64,000 bases of DNA from Enhydrobacter aerosaccus (lineage in GTDB: Bacteria > Pseudomonadota > Alphaproteobacteria > Reyranellales > Reyranellaceae), in the NCBI GenBank assembly GCA_903915535.1, contig CAIWTJ010000096.1:1-64000 (forward strand), read 5' to 3'. The notes below the pieces were generated by a model that was not told where the DNA came from, did not search any database, and saw only the letters and a list, made by a program, of their open reading frames with translations. Positions 27,125 through 38,497 of this stretch are shown here, piece after piece (position 1 is the stretch's first letter; every line of letters starts with the position of its first letter). Made by a program: the position numbers and the translations under genes.

Positions 27125-27921
27125 GCATCGTCTCGAATGCGGGATCGCTGGCCGATCTGCAGCGCGCCTTCCAGGACTATCTGCTGGAGAAGAGCGACGG
27201 CTTTGCGGCGGCGGTGCGCGACACGAAGAAGATCGACCGCGTCACCCTGCTCGGCGTCTATCGCGACGCCTACACGCTGCGCCTGATCGAAGTGCTGACA
27301 ATCGACTATCCCGGGCTGATGGGGATGGCCGGCCCCGCCGACTTCGACTACATGGCGCGCGCGTATATCGCGGCCCATCCCTCGCACCATCCGTCGGTCC
27401 GCTGGTTCGGACGCGGCCTCGCCGATTTCCTGGCGGCGACACCGCCGTTCAACGGCTCTCAGGCGGTGATCGACATGGCGCGCTTCGAATGGGCGATGGG
27501 CGATGCGTTCGACGCCCCCAATGCCCAGCCCATCGGCGCCGAGGCGCTGATGACCCTGCAGCCCGAGGCCTGGGAAACGCTGTCCTTTGCCGTGCTGCCC
27601 TCGCTTCATCGCCTGACGCTCACGTTCGACGTGCCGCAGGCCTGGCAGCGCCGCGACGAAGAGGAACCCGGCAATCTCGAGGTCGAACCGTCGGCGCGGC
27701 CGACGGACTGGGCGATCTGGCGGCCCGAGCGCATGACCAACTTCCGCTCGCTCGAAGCCGACGAGGCCGTCCTGCTCGACGCGCTGATCGAGGGGCGCCC
27801 CTTTCCCGAGCTGTGCGAAGCGATCGTGCCGATGGTCGGCGAGGATCAGGCCATGGCGCGCGCCGCCGGCCTCTTACGCGTGTGGGTCGAAGGCGGGATG
27901 ATCGCGTCCTTCGCCCACTGA
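27121..27921 (+). CDS. bufC: DUF2063 (HvfC/BufC-type) MNIO partner protein
   Basis: LADLQRAFQDYLLEK...LLGVYRDAYTLRLIEVLTIDYPGLMGMAG...ARAYIAAHPSHHPSVRWFGRGLADFLA; 4-bp overlap with the MNIO gene. Confidence 0.92.
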   Translation: MSIVSNAGSLADLQRAFQDYLLEKSDGFAAAVRDTKKIDRVTLLGVYRDAYTLRLIEVLTIDYPGLMGMAGPADFDYMARAYIAAHPSHHPSVRWFGRGLADFLAATPPFNGSQAVIDMARFEWAMGDAFDAPNAQPIGAEALMTLQPEAWETLSFAVLPSLHRLTLTFDVPQAWQRRDEEEPGNLEVEPSARPTDWAIWRPERMTNFRSLEADEAVLLDALIEGRPFPELCEAIVPMVGEDQAMARAAGLLRVWVEGGMIASFAH

Positions 27922-27940
27922 CGCTGCAACTGCTCTCCGT

Positions 27941-28027
27941 GCCCGCTTGATGGAATTGGTAGACATACAGGACTTAAAATCCTGAGGCCGCAAGGCCGTG
28001 CCGGTTCAAGTCCGGCAGCGGGTACCA
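27941..28027 (+). tRNA. tRNA-Leu (anticodon UAA), CCA encoded
   Basis: gcccgct...agcgggt acceptor stem, anticodon arm cagga-cttaaaa-tcctg, variable arm, T-arm gccggttcaagtccggc, terminal CCA. Confidence 0.95.
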
Positions 28028-28048
28028 TCCAACGTTTCGTCCTCCAGG

Positions 28049-28813
28049 CTACTTGGCCTTGAGATCCGCCATCTCCTTCTTCACGCCGGCGATCATGCAG
28101 GAGATGTCGGAGGTGACCATCACCATGTCGAAGCCGCGCTTCACCGCGCCCGCCGCGAAGGCGCCGCTGGCGCAGTGCATCACGCACTTGATGCCGGCCT
28201 TGTGCGCCGCCGCCAGGATCTTGTCGCAGGTCGCCATATGCAGCGGGTCCGGATTGTCCGCGCGCGGCGGCATGCCGAGCGCGAAGGAAAGATCCGCCGG
28301 GCCGATATAGACGGCGTCGAGGCCGGGCGTGGCGCAGATCGCGTCGAGGTTGGCGATGCCTTCCTTGGTCTCGATCATGGCCATCACGATGATCTCGTCA
28401 TTGGCGTTCGCCACGTAGTCGGAGCCGCCGTACTGCGCGGCGCGGATCGGACCGTTCGACCGGAAGCCGACCGGCGGGAAACGGCAGGCAGCCACCGCGG
28501 CCGCGGCTTCCTTGGCGTTGTTGATCAGCGGCACGATGACGCCGTAGGCGCCCAGATCGAGGGCGCGCATGATGTCGTTGGGGTTGTTCCAGTTGACGCG
28601 CACGAACGGCACCACGTCGGTCTGCGAGATCGCCTGCAGCATCGGCAGGACGTTGTTCATTTCGTTGGTGCCGTGCTGGAGGTCGACCGTGAGGGCGTCG
28701 AAGCCGCCCTGGCGCGCCATCACCTCGGCGGTGAAGCTGTGGCCCACCGACAGCCAACCCATGGTCGCGCACTTCTTGGCGGCCCAAATTTCCTTGATCT
28801 TGTTCTTTCGCAC
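28049..28813 (-). CDS. HpcH/HpaI aldolase family protein
   Basis: MGWLSVGHSFTAEVMARQGGFDALTVDLQHG...MIETKEGIANLDAICATPGLDAVYIGPADLSFALG. Confidence 0.93.
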   Translation of the reverse strand: MRKNKIKEIWAAKKCATMGWLSVGHSFTAEVMARQGGFDALTVDLQHGTNEMNNVLPMLQAISQTDVVPFVRVNWNNPNDIMRALDLGAYGVIVPLINNAKEAAAAVAACRFPPVGFRSNGPIRAAQYGGSDYVANANDEIIVMAMIETKEGIANLDAICATPGLDAVYIGPADLSFALGMPPRADNPDPLHMATCDKILAAAHKAGIKCVMHCASGAFAAGAVKRGFDMVMVTSDISCMIAGVKKEMADLKAK

Positions 28814-28925
28814 GGCCGGTCCTCCCGCTTATGTGTCGGTCCATAGGGCACGATCGAACGATCCATTTCAACTCTTACGAAGCGCTGCCGGTTCAATTCC
28901 GGCAGGAGGTATCGGCGACGACCGC

Positions 28926-29983
<1,058 letters not shown>

Positions 29984-29987
<4 letters not shown>

Positions 29988-30796
29988 GTCAGCCGGGGCC
30001 CGCGGCGCAGCGCGAGATCGGCAACCAGCACCAGCAGCGCGAACAGGAAGCACACGCTGGCGATCGCCGCGATCGTGGGATCGAAATCGCCCATCACGTT
30101 CGACCACATCTGCACCGCCACCGGCCGCACGCGGGCCGAGCTCACGAAGAGCGAGACGATCAGCTCGTCGAACGACAGGATCATCGCGACCAGCAGCGAT
30201 GACAGCACGGCCGGCAGGATGAGCGGCAGCGTGATGCGGCGGAAGGTCGCCCAGGGCGGCGCGCCCAAGGTCGAGGCGGCCTGCTCGAGCCGCGAGTCCT
30301 GCACGCGCAGCGCCGACGATACGGTCGCGAGCACGTACGGCAGGTTGAGCACGGTATGGCCGATCACGAGGCCGGTCAGCGTGCCGTTGAGGCCAAGACC
30401 GCGGTAGATGCCGAACAATGCCGCCGCCGTGATCATGCCCGGCACGATGATCGGCAGCATAAGGCAGGCCATGACGAGCCGCGCGCCGGGTATCCGGCCT
30501 CGCACCAGCGCATAGGCGGCAGCGGTGCCCATGATCGTCGCCAGTAGCGCGGCCGGCACCATCATCTCCACGCTCACCACCAGCGCATTGATCCAGGCCG
30601 GCGTCGAGAAGAGCTGGACATACCAGCGCAGCGACAGGCCGGGCGGCGGGAATTGCAGGAAGGGCGCGGAACTGAAGGAGATGATCACCACGACGAAAAG
30701 CGGCGCGAGCAGGAACACCGCGACAAGCAGACAGAGCGTGCCGCGCACGATCCGCCACGGTGCCATGCCGTCCTGATTCATGACGAGGCGGGTCAT
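29984..30796 (-). CDS. ABC transporter permease (PotC-like)
   Basis: MTRLVMNQDGMAPWR...EQAASTLGAPPWATFRRITLPLILPAVLSS (EAA motif). Confidence 0.9.
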
Positions 30797-31626
30797 CGCG
30801 CGATCTCCTTCAGCCCGACCGTGAGCTGCAGCAGCAGGAGCAGCACGGCCGTGGCGCCGAGCAGCACGATCGACAGCGCCCCCGCGACGCCCCAGTTGCC
30901 GAAGGTCGCGATCTGGTCCTGGATCAGCTGCGCGATCATCTGCTGGCGCGCGCCGCCCAGCATCGCCGGAATGATGTAGTAGCCGAGCGTGCTCACGAAC
31001 ACGAGCGTGGCGCCGGTCACCAGGCCCGGCAAGGTGAGCGGCAGGTAGACCCTGAAAAACGACCGCACCGGCGACGCTCCCAAGGTCGAGGCGGCGCGCA
31101 TGTAAGCCGGATCGATGCGCGCCATCGACGAATAGAGCGGGAAGATCACGAACGGCAGGAGGACCTGCACGCAGCCCGCCAGCAGGCCGGTGATGTTGTA
31201 GAGCAGCGGCAGCGGCTCCTCGACAATACCGAAGCCCAGCAGGAACGAATTGATGACGCCATGGCGTTGCAGCAGGATCGCTGTCGCGAAGGCGCGCACC
31301 AGCAGGCTGGTCCAGAAAGGCACCAGCACGAGGAAGATCAGCCAGCGCCGCATCTGCGGCGAGCCGTGCGCCATCAGGTGGGCGACCGGAAAGGCCAGCA
31401 GCACGGTGACCGGCGTCACGATCGCCGCGATCCACAGCGTGTTGCCCATCACGCGCATGTACACCGGCCGTTGCCACAGCAGCTCGAAGTTCTGGAAACC
31501 CGGCTGCGGATCGGTGAAGGCGCGAGACAGCAGCCATCCCACCGGCAGCAGGAAGGCGACGCCGATCGTCAGAGCGGCCGGCAGCAGAAGCCAGGCCTTG
31601 CGGTCCAGCCTCAGGCGAGCTTCCAC
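30793..31626 (-). CDS. ABC transporter permease (PotB-like)
   Basis: RAASTLGASPVRSFFRVYLPLTLPGLVTGATLVFV (EAA motif); GTG start inferred. Confidence 0.88.
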   Translation of the reverse strand: MEARLRLDRKAWLLLPAALTIGVAFLLPVGWLLSRAFTDPQPGFQNFELLWQRPVYMRVMGNTLWIAAIVTPVTVLLAFPVAHLMAHGSPQMRRWLIFLVLVPFWTSLLVRAFATAILLQRHGVINSFLLGFGIVEEPLPLLYNITGLLAGCVQVLLPFVIFPLYSSMARIDPAYMRAASTLGASPVRSFFRVYLPLTLPGLVTGATLVFVSTLGYYIIPAMLGGARQQMIAQLIQDQIATFGNWGVAGALSIVLLGATAVLLLLLQLTVGLKEIAR

Positions 31627-32663
31627 GCCGTCCAACGCTCCGTCAGATCCTTGAGATGGTCGCGCCAGTAGAGCTGGCTCATCACGAAGCCCTTGGCGAT
31701 GTTGTCGGGCGTGGTGCACAGCCACGGCACGACCTTTGGATCGACGTCCTTCACCGCGGCAAGGTTGGTCGGCGAATAGGCGATCAGGTTGGCGACCTTC
31801 GTCTGGTTCTCCGCCATCGTCATGGTGTCGATCAGGCGCATCGCGGCCGCACGGTTCTTGCTGCCCTTCGGCACCACCAGGTAGTCGACTGCCTGGATGT
31901 TCTGCTCCCACGACAGGGCGATCTTGGCGCCCTTTTGCGCGGCATCGTAGACGCGACCGTTCAGGATGATGCCCATCGTCACCTCGCGGTCGACGAAGAG
32001 CTGCTGGCTCTGCGAGTTGGTCGTCCAGAACACGGTCTGCGCCTTGATCTGGTCGAGCTTCTTGAAGGCGCGGTCGACGTCGAGCGGATAGAGCTTGTCC
32101 GGCGCCACGCCGTCGGCCAGCAGCGCGACTTCGAGCGAGGCCACCGGCTGGTCGAGCACGGTGCGCTTGCCCGGGAATTTCTTGAGGTCGAACAGGTCGG
32201 CCCAGGTCGTTGGTGCGCCGTTGGCGTAGGCCGCCGTGCTGTAGCCGAGATTGTACGACCAGACGATGCAGCCCACGCCGTATTCATGGACGAAGCGCGG
32301 ATCGAGCCGGCCGACATTGACCAGCTTGGTATCGATCTTCTCCAGCAGGCCATCCTTTGCCGCGACCTCGAGAAATCCGCCGGTCACGTCGACGACGTCC
32401 CAGTCGGGCGAGCCGCTGCCCGCCATGGCGCGGAACTTGGCGACATTCATCGGCCCGTCCTGCACGACGGTCGCACCGGTCGCCTTGGCGAAGGGCTCGC
32501 AGTAGCTCACCTTCTCGGCGTCCTGGTACGCACCGCCCCAGCTCGCGAACACGACCGTGGTGCCCTTGAGATCGTTGGCGCCCTGCGCGCGGGCCGCGAA
32601 CGGTGTCGCGGCGATGGCGGCAGCGCCTGCCATGAGAGAACGGCGTGTGGTCGACATCGTCAT
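31611..32663 (-). CDS. ABC transporter extracellular substrate-binding protein (polyamine-type)
   Basis: Signal peptide MTMSTTRRSLMAGAAAIAATPFAARAQ, TTVVFASWGGAYQDAEKVSYCEPFAKATGATV. Confidence 0.92.
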   Translation of the reverse strand: MTMSTTRRSLMAGAAAIAATPFAARAQGANDLKGTTVVFASWGGAYQDAEKVSYCEPFAKATGATVVQDGPMNVAKFRAMAGSGSPDWDVVDVTGGFLEVAAKDGLLEKIDTKLVNVGRLDPRFVHEYGVGCIVWSYNLGYSTAAYANGAPTTWADLFDLKKFPGKRTVLDQPVASLEVALLADGVAPDKLYPLDVDRAFKKLDQIKAQTVFWTTNSQSQQLFVDREVTMGIILNGRVYDAAQKGAKIALSWEQNIQAVDYLVVPKGSKNRAAAMRLIDTMTMAENQTKVANLIAYSPTNLAAVKDVDPKVVPWLCTTPDNIAKGFVMSQLYWRDHLKDLTERWTAWKLA

Positions 32664-32674
32664 GAACTCCCCAA

Positions 32675-34006
32675 TCAGCTTCTGAGATTCTCGCGCAATG
32701 TGCGCCCGGTATACTCCGTGCGGAAGAGGCCGCGCCGCTGCAATTCCGGCACGACGCTCCGGCAGAATTGCTCGAACATGCCTGGAAAGTTCACCGGTGC
32801 CACCACGAAGCCGTCGCAGGCGCCGGACTCGAAGATGTCCTGCAGGCGATCGGCCACCATCTCGGCGGTACCGACAAGCTCGCGGCCCTTGCCGCGCTCG
32901 GCCGCGACCTGCGTCAGGCTGAGCCCCTGCGCTTTCATCTGCTGTTGCAGCACGTCCTCGGTGCCCTTCATGCCCTGGTTGCCTTGGAGGTCGGCCAACT
33001 TCACGCCCTCCTTGAGCTTTGTGATGTCGGCGCCGAGGCCGCTCGAAGTCGCGGCGCGGTTGAGCTCCGGACTGATCAGGCTGTCCATGAAGGCTGCCCG
33101 CTCGCGCGCGATCGACTCCGTCTCGCCGATGACGACCGAGACGCTCGGCAGGATGGCGCACTCTTCCGGCGCCCGCCCCAGCGCCTGCATTCGCGTCTTG
33201 AGATCGTCGTAGAACGCGATCATCTCGTCCTTGCCGCGCTGGATGGTGAAGACCACCTCGGCCCAACGCGCGGCGAAGTCGCGCCCGCGGTCGGAGCTGC
33301 CGGCCTGCATGATGACGGGATGGCCCTGCGGGCTGCGCGGGATCGATAGCGGACCGCGGGTCTTGATCCAGCGGCCCTTGTAGTTCGCGTAGTGCACCTT
33401 CGAAGGATCGGCGAACACGCCGGCCTTCTTGTCGAGCACGAAGGCGCCCTCGTCCCAGCCGTTCCACAGCGCAAAGCAGGCCTCGAGCACCTCGTCGGCA
33501 CGGTCGTAGCGCAACTCGCGCGGCGGCAACTCGTCGAGGCCTGCGTTGCGCGCTTCGAGGTCGGTGGCCGACGTCACGACATTCCACGCCACGCGGCCCT
33601 TGCTCATGACGTCGAGCGAGGCGAGCCAGCGCGCGAGGTGATAGGCGGAGTGGAAGCTGGTCGAAAGCGTGGCCCCCAACCCGAGGTGCCGGGTCGCCGC
33701 AGCCATCACCGGCAGCACGACAGTGGGATCGAGGAACGAGATCTGGCCGCCGCCCCGCACATAGGCATCGTAACTGTCGCCGTGGATGTCGTAGAGGCCG
33801 AACAGATCGGCGAAGAAGCAGCCGTCGAACTTTGCCGCCTCGAGCTGGCGCGCGATCAGCTCGTAGCGGCTGGGCTCCAGGATGTCGTCGAGAGTGGACT
33901 CGGGATGGCGCCAGCCGCCGGTGTGCATCGCCGTCGGGCCGGTCTTCAGGTACGCGATCAGATGCATCTGGCGTCTGGTCATCGCGGCAGTATTGCGGAT
34001 GGACAC
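32675..34006 (-). CDS. LLM-class flavin-dependent monooxygenase (NtaA/SnaA/DszA type)
   Basis: AAKFDGCFFADLFGLYDIHGDSYDAYVRGGGQISFLDPTVVLPVMAAATRHLGLGATLSTSFHSAYHLARWLASLDVMSKGRVAWNVVTS. Confidence 0.93.
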   Translation of the reverse strand: MSIRNTAAMTRRQMHLIAYLKTGPTAMHTGGWRHPESTLDDILEPSRYELIARQLEAAKFDGCFFADLFGLYDIHGDSYDAYVRGGGQISFLDPTVVLPVMAAATRHLGLGATLSTSFHSAYHLARWLASLDVMSKGRVAWNVVTSATDLEARNAGLDELPPRELRYDRADEVLEACFALWNGWDEGAFVLDKKAGVFADPSKVHYANYKGRWIKTRGPLSIPRSPQGHPVIMQAGSSDRGRDFAARWAEVVFTIQRGKDEMIAFYDDLKTRMQALGRAPEECAILPSVSVVIGETESIARERAAFMDSLISPELNRAATSSGLGADITKLKEGVKLADLQGNQGMKGTEDVLQQQMKAQGLSLTQVAAERGKGRELVGTAEMVADRLQDIFESGACDGFVVAPVNFPGMFEQFCRSVVPELQRRGLFRTEYTGRTLRENLRS

Positions 34007-34064
34007 CGGCTTTGCAGCCTTTTTGCGCGTGTACGAACGAATTGCGGTGGATTTCTGCCGCGCC

Positions 34065-35738
34065 TCAGGGCGCCCGGCACTCGAAGGACCGAGCGCTTTC
34101 GACGTCCCCGTCCACGTATCGGGCGATCTTCGGCCAGGGACAAAGCGGCCGCGTGCGCGCCGGGGTCCAGTCCGCCGGGATCTCCTTGTTGGCGGGATTT
34201 ACCGACGCCACGATCCGCTCGGGCGCGACGCCCTTCTCGACCCAGTCGGTCAATGCCGACAGCGCATCGAATTTCTCGAGCCCCACGCCGCCGCCGCAGT
34301 GCGTGATGCCGGGAAGCGTGAAGAGACGGGCGAAGCCCTGGGCGTTGCCGCCCGCGTTGGCGTCGAGCTTCCCGTACCAGTCGATCGTGTCGTTGACTGA
34401 GAACACGGGATCGGCCTGGCCGTGGAACAGGATCATTTTGCGCCGTGTCCCCTGGAGCCCGACCAGTTTCGGATTGGCGGCATCGGGCGGCGCCATGAAG
34501 TCCATGGCAGACTCCGGATAGGCGGCATCCCTGGCGAAGATCTTCGGTGCGTCCTTGTCGAAATCGAATTTGAGCAGCGAGGCGATCAGCCCGTCGTTGG
34601 TTCCGTCGACCTTGGACGGCGGCGTCGTGAAGATGTAGCCCAGGGACGCAGCGCCCATGGTGGCAATCGCGGAATGGTTGCCCCAGGCCGGAAGGGGACT
34701 CTCCACCTTCCAGAACCGCCAGTTGCCCATGCCGACGCCGCCATCAGCCGGCCAGTCGGAATAGAGCGCCTGCCCCTTCGAATTGCGCGGACCGGCAAAG
34801 ATCTTCTTGAGGGCGGCGACCTTCACCGCAGGCAGGCAGCCCTCGCTGGCTCCGGCAGCGCACTGCAGCGTGGAGAAATCGAAGACTTTCTGACAAGCCG
34901 CGAGATTGGCGGTAATGCCGTCCTTGAGGCCGTCCAGCGCATCGCAGGCCTCAACGATCTTCGCCGAGATGAGCCTGGCATCGTCGCGGGTAATGGACTT
35001 GCGCACGTCCCGATCGATCGTGGTGAAGGCCTGCACGTCCCACGCATGCTGGATCGCGGCCTTGGGCAGGTTGAACCCCGGGTTGCCCGCGAGGAAGCCG
35101 TCATAGGCCTCCGGCATGCGGCTGGCCGCAACCATCGTGTGACGGCCCCCATTGGAGCAGCCGTACATGTAGGAGTACTCAGGCTTGCGGCCGTAATGCG
35201 CGGCAATGATCGCCTTGGCGATCGGCGACAGCGTCATGTCGGCGGAATATCCATAGTCGCGCCGTGCCTGCGCATCGAGGCCGAACGCGGCGCCTCCCGC
35301 GAGGCCCAGGTCCTTGTTCGCAGGGTCGGAGCCCGCATGTCCGGAGTCGGAACTCAGCACCGCGAAGCCCCGCGCGAGAGGCGTCGTGCCTCCAGACGCC
35401 ATCGCATCAGCCTTGTCGCCGAGCGCCGGCACGACGACGCCGTCGTTGCCCCCGTTCACCTGATGCAGGAACCGGCCGTTCCACTCCACCGGCAGACGCA
35501 TCTCGAACTGGATCGCGTAGGCCTTGCCGTCGGCGCCGGTCCGCTCGCCGACCTTGCCTGTCAGGATGCAGTGCTTCGGCAAGCCCTTGTCGGCCTCCTG
35601 CATCTTGCTCCCCGTGATCACCGCGCCGGCGAGGCCGGCAGTCGACGTTGTGACAGGCGTGCAGCTCTCCGATTGAGCGAGCGCCAGACCCGGCAACGCC
35701 AAAATGACCGTCAAGATCGAACCGAAAGGTCGAACCAT
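34065..35738 (-). CDS. Tannase/feruloyl esterase family secreted hydrolase
   Basis: RFLHQVNGGNDG, YMYGCSNGGRHTMVAASRMPEAYDGFLAGNPGFNLP, GQADPVFS, GITHCGGG. Confidence 0.9.
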   Translation of the reverse strand: MVRPFGSILTVILALPGLALAQSESCTPVTTSTAGLAGAVITGSKMQEADKGLPKHCILTGKVGERTGADGKAYAIQFEMRLPVEWNGRFLHQVNGGNDGVVVPALGDKADAMASGGTTPLARGFAVLSSDSGHAGSDPANKDLGLAGGAAFGLDAQARRDYGYSADMTLSPIAKAIIAAHYGRKPEYSYMYGCSNGGRHTMVAASRMPEAYDGFLAGNPGFNLPKAAIQHAWDVQAFTTIDRDVRKSITRDDARLISAKIVEACDALDGLKDGITANLAACQKVFDFSTLQCAAGASEGCLPAVKVAALKKIFAGPRNSKGQALYSDWPADGGVGMGNWRFWKVESPLPAWGNHSAIATMGAASLGYIFTTPPSKVDGTNDGLIASLLKFDFDKDAPKIFARDAAYPESAMDFMAPPDAANPKLVGLQGTRRKMILFHGQADPVFSVNDTIDWYGKLDANAGGNAQGFARLFTLPGITHCGGGVGLEKFDALSALTDWVEKGVAPERIVASVNPANKEIPADWTPARTRPLCPWPKIARYVDGDVESARSFECRAP

Positions 35739-35860
35739 CCGCCGCCTCCCCCCCCTTGCCCTTTCGGCCACAATCCACCGCGCCCTCGCCTCTTTCAAGC
35801 CATCACTCCAGGCAACCCGCGGTGACCGGCGCCGTTCCTCTTTCACCACAGGAGGGAAAG

Positions 35861-36532
35861 ATGGTCCAACGTCGATGGATGCTGGGTGCCGGAGCGACTG
35901 CCGGGTTGATTGCTTCACTGCCGGCGCTTGCACAAACGGATGCGACCAGGAAGCCCCCCATGCCCGCCAGCGAGCGGCTGATGCGCGACAACGCGCTCAC
36001 GTCACGCGTGCTGCTGCTGTACGGCGCGGCGGAACGCAGGCTGGGCCAAGGGGAAGATCTGGAGTCCGGCATCTTCCTCCAGTCGGCGGAGGTCATGCGC
36101 GACTTCGTGCACGGGTATCATGAAAAGATCGAGGAAGACGAAGTCTTTCCGGTCTTCAAAAAGGCCGGCCGAATGGTCGACCTGGTGACGGCGTTCCAGA
36201 ACCAACATGCGGCCGGCCGTCAGCTGACCGACAGGATCATCGCCGCCGCGCCCGGCATCGCGAACTCCGACCAGCGCAAGGCGCTGAGCGATGCGATGCA
36301 TGCCACCATCACCCTGTACGGGCCCTCGCTCGCACGTGAAAACACCGACCTCCTGCCGACGCTGCGCAGCCTCATGACGCCCACCGAATTCGACGCTCTC
36401 GCGCAGACACTGGAAAAAGCCGAGAGCGAAAAACTCGGGGCCGACGGATTCGACAAGGCCGCAAAGAAAGTCGAGGCGATCGAGAAGAAGCTCGGTATTC
36501 ACGACCTCAGCCAGTTCGCTCCCAAGACCTGA
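35861..36532 (+). CDS. Hemerythrin-domain protein with N-terminal signal/Tat-like leader
   Basis: MVQRRWMLGAGATAGLIASLPALAQ leader; VHGYHEKIEEDEVFPVF...QNQHAAGRQL...LYGPSLARENTDLLP hemerythrin-like metal ligands. Confidence 0.78.
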   Translation: MVQRRWMLGAGATAGLIASLPALAQTDATRKPPMPASERLMRDNALTSRVLLLYGAAERRLGQGEDLESGIFLQSAEVMRDFVHGYHEKIEEDEVFPVFKKAGRMVDLVTAFQNQHAAGRQLTDRIIAAAPGIANSDQRKALSDAMHATITLYGPSLARENTDLLPTLRSLMTPTEFDALAQTLEKAESEKLGADGFDKAAKKVEAIEKKLGIHDLSQFAPKT

Positions 36533-36535
36533 GGC

Positions 36536-37510
36536 CTATCCCCTGTAGTGGCAGGCCACCCAATGGCCCGGCTTGCTCTCGCGCAGCACGGGATCGCGCT
36601 GGGCACAGTCGGGCTTGGCGATCGGGCAGCGCGTATGGAAGTGACAGCCCGACGGGGGATGGATCGGGTTGGGAACGTCGCCCTGCAGCATGATGCGCTT
36701 GCGCTTCACCGTCGGGTCGGGAATCGGCACCGCTGACAGCAGCGCCTCGGTATAGGGATGCAGCGGATGGTCGTAGAGATCGCGCGACGGGGCGATCTCG
36801 ACCACGCGGCCGAGATACATCACGGCTACCCTCGTGCTGATGTGCTCCACCACCGACAGGTCGTGGGCGATGAAGAGATAGGTGAGGCCGAATTTCTCCT
36901 GCAGGTCTTCCAGGAGGTTGATGACCTGGGCCTGGATCGACACGTCGAGCGCCGACACCGGCTCGTCGCAGATGACGAGCTTGGGCTCGACCGCGAGCGC
37001 GCGGGCGATGCCGATGCGCTGGCGCTGGCCGCCGGAGAATTCGTGCGGGAAGCGCCGCATGTGGGCTGCTGGCAGGCCCACCGTCTCGAGCAGCTCGGCA
37101 ACCCGCTCCTCGCGCGCCCGCCGGTTGGGCGCGAGGTTGTGGATCTGTAGCGCCTCGCCGATGATCGCACCGACCGTGTGGCGCGGATTGAGCGACGCGA
37201 AGGGGTCCTGGAAGATGATCTGCATGTCGCGGCGCAGCGCCTGCAGGTCGGCGCCCTTCATGCGCGTGACATCGGCGCCCTGGAAGAGGACTTCGCCGCC
37301 GCTGGGTTCGATCAGCCGCAGGATGCAGCGGCCGGTCGTCGACTTGCCGCAGCCCGACTCGCCCACCAGTCCCAGGGTCTCGCCCTTGCCGATGTCGAAG
37401 CTGACACCGTCGACAGCATGCACCTTCTCGACGTTGCGCGCGAACACGCCGCCCTTGAGCGCGAAGTGCTTGCGCAGGTCTTTGACCGAGAGGAGTGGTT
37501 CACCACTCAC
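36536..37510 (-). CDS. Peptide ABC transporter ATP-binding protein (DppF/OppF-like)
   Basis: [57 protein letters not shown] start overlaps the upstream stop. Confidence 0.92.
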   Translation of the reverse strand: MSGEPLLSVKDLRKHFALKGGVFARNVEKVHAVDGVSFDIGKGETLGLVGESGCGKSTTGRCILRLIEPSGGEVLFQGADVTRMKGADLQALRRDMQIIFQDPFASLNPRHTVGAIIGEALQIHNLAPNRRAREERVAELLETVGLPAAHMRRFPHEFSGGQRQRIGIARALAVEPKLVICDEPVSALDVSIQAQVINLLEDLQEKFGLTYLFIAHDLSVVEHISTRVAVMYLGRVVEIAPSRDLYDHPLHPYTEALLSAVPIPDPTVKRKRIMLQGDVPNPIHPPSGCHFHTRCPIAKPDCAQRDPVLRESKPGHWVACHYRG

Positions 37511-38490
37511 AGCACGCACCGCACGCGGTGGCCGGGTCCCACCTCCTTCAGGGGCGGCATCGCCGCGACACAAATATCCATCACGAACTTGCAGCGGCCG
37601 GCGAAGCGGCACCCCGGTGCCGGATTGAGCAGGCTCGGGACGGAGCCCGGGATCGCCTCCAGCCTTTCCTTCGACGTCGCGGCGCGATCGACGCGCGGGA
37701 TCGAGCGGATCAGTCCCTTCGTATAGGGATGGCGCGGATCGCCGAACAGGGCCTCGACCGGCGCTTCCTCGACCACCTTGCCGGCATACATCACGACCAC
37801 GCGCTGGCAGGTCTCGGCGACCACGCCCATCGCATGGGTGATCAGCATGATCGACATGCCGAGCCGCTCCTTCATCTCCTGCATCAGCTCGAGGATCTGC
37901 GCCTGGATGGTGACGTCGAGCGCGGTCGTGGGTTCGTCGGCGATCAGGAGCTTGGGCTTGCAGGCCAGCGCCATGGCGATCATCACCCGCTGGCGCATGC
38001 CGCCCGAGAACTGGTGCGGATAGTCGTGCACGCGCTTGGCCGGATTGGGAATATTGACCAGCTGCAGCATCTCGGTCGCCCGGTCGATCGCCTGCTTGTA
38101 GCTGAGGTTCTCGTGCTGGCGAAGCACCTCGGCGATCTGGTCACCGACCGTGTAGACCGGATTGAGCGAGGTCATCGGCTCCTGGAAGATGATGCCGATC
38201 TCGGTCGCGCGGATCTTGTCCATCTCCGCCGGCCCGAGCGGGATCAGGTCCCTGCCCTGCCACAGGATCTGGCCGCCCTCGAAGCGGCCCGGCGGCATGT
38301 CGATCAGCTTCAGCACCGAGCGCGCCGTCACGGTCTTGCCGCAGCCCGATTCGCCCACGATGCCCACGGTCTCGCCGCGGTCGATCCGGAGGGAGACGCC
38401 GTCGACCGCCTGGACCATCCCGTCGTCGGTCTTGAACCAGGTCTTCAGGTCGCGGATATCGAGCAACGCGCCGGGATTCTGTTCAGCCAT
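37507..38490 (-). CDS. Peptide ABC transporter ATP-binding protein (DppD/OppD-like)
   Basis: [59 protein letters not shown]. Confidence 0.93.
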   Translation of the reverse strand: MAEQNPGALLDIRDLKTWFKTDDGMVQAVDGVSLRIDRGETVGIVGESGCGKTVTARSVLKLIDMPPGRFEGGQILWQGRDLIPLGPAEMDKIRATEIGIIFQEPMTSLNPVYTVGDQIAEVLRQHENLSYKQAIDRATEMLQLVNIPNPAKRVHDYPHQFSGGMRQRVMIAMALACKPKLLIADEPTTALDVTIQAQILELMQEMKERLGMSIMLITHAMGVVAETCQRVVVMYAGKVVEEAPVEALFGDPRHPYTKGLIRSIPRVDRAATSKERLEAIPGSVPSLLNPAPGCRFAGRCKFVMDICVAAMPPLKEVGPGHRVRCVL

Positions 38491-38497
38491 TTACGCC

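Noticed and set aside
28840-28925. Second complete tRNA gene
   Set aside because: Only a T-arm/acceptor-like segment is present; no D-arm or well-paired anticodon arm could be drawn.
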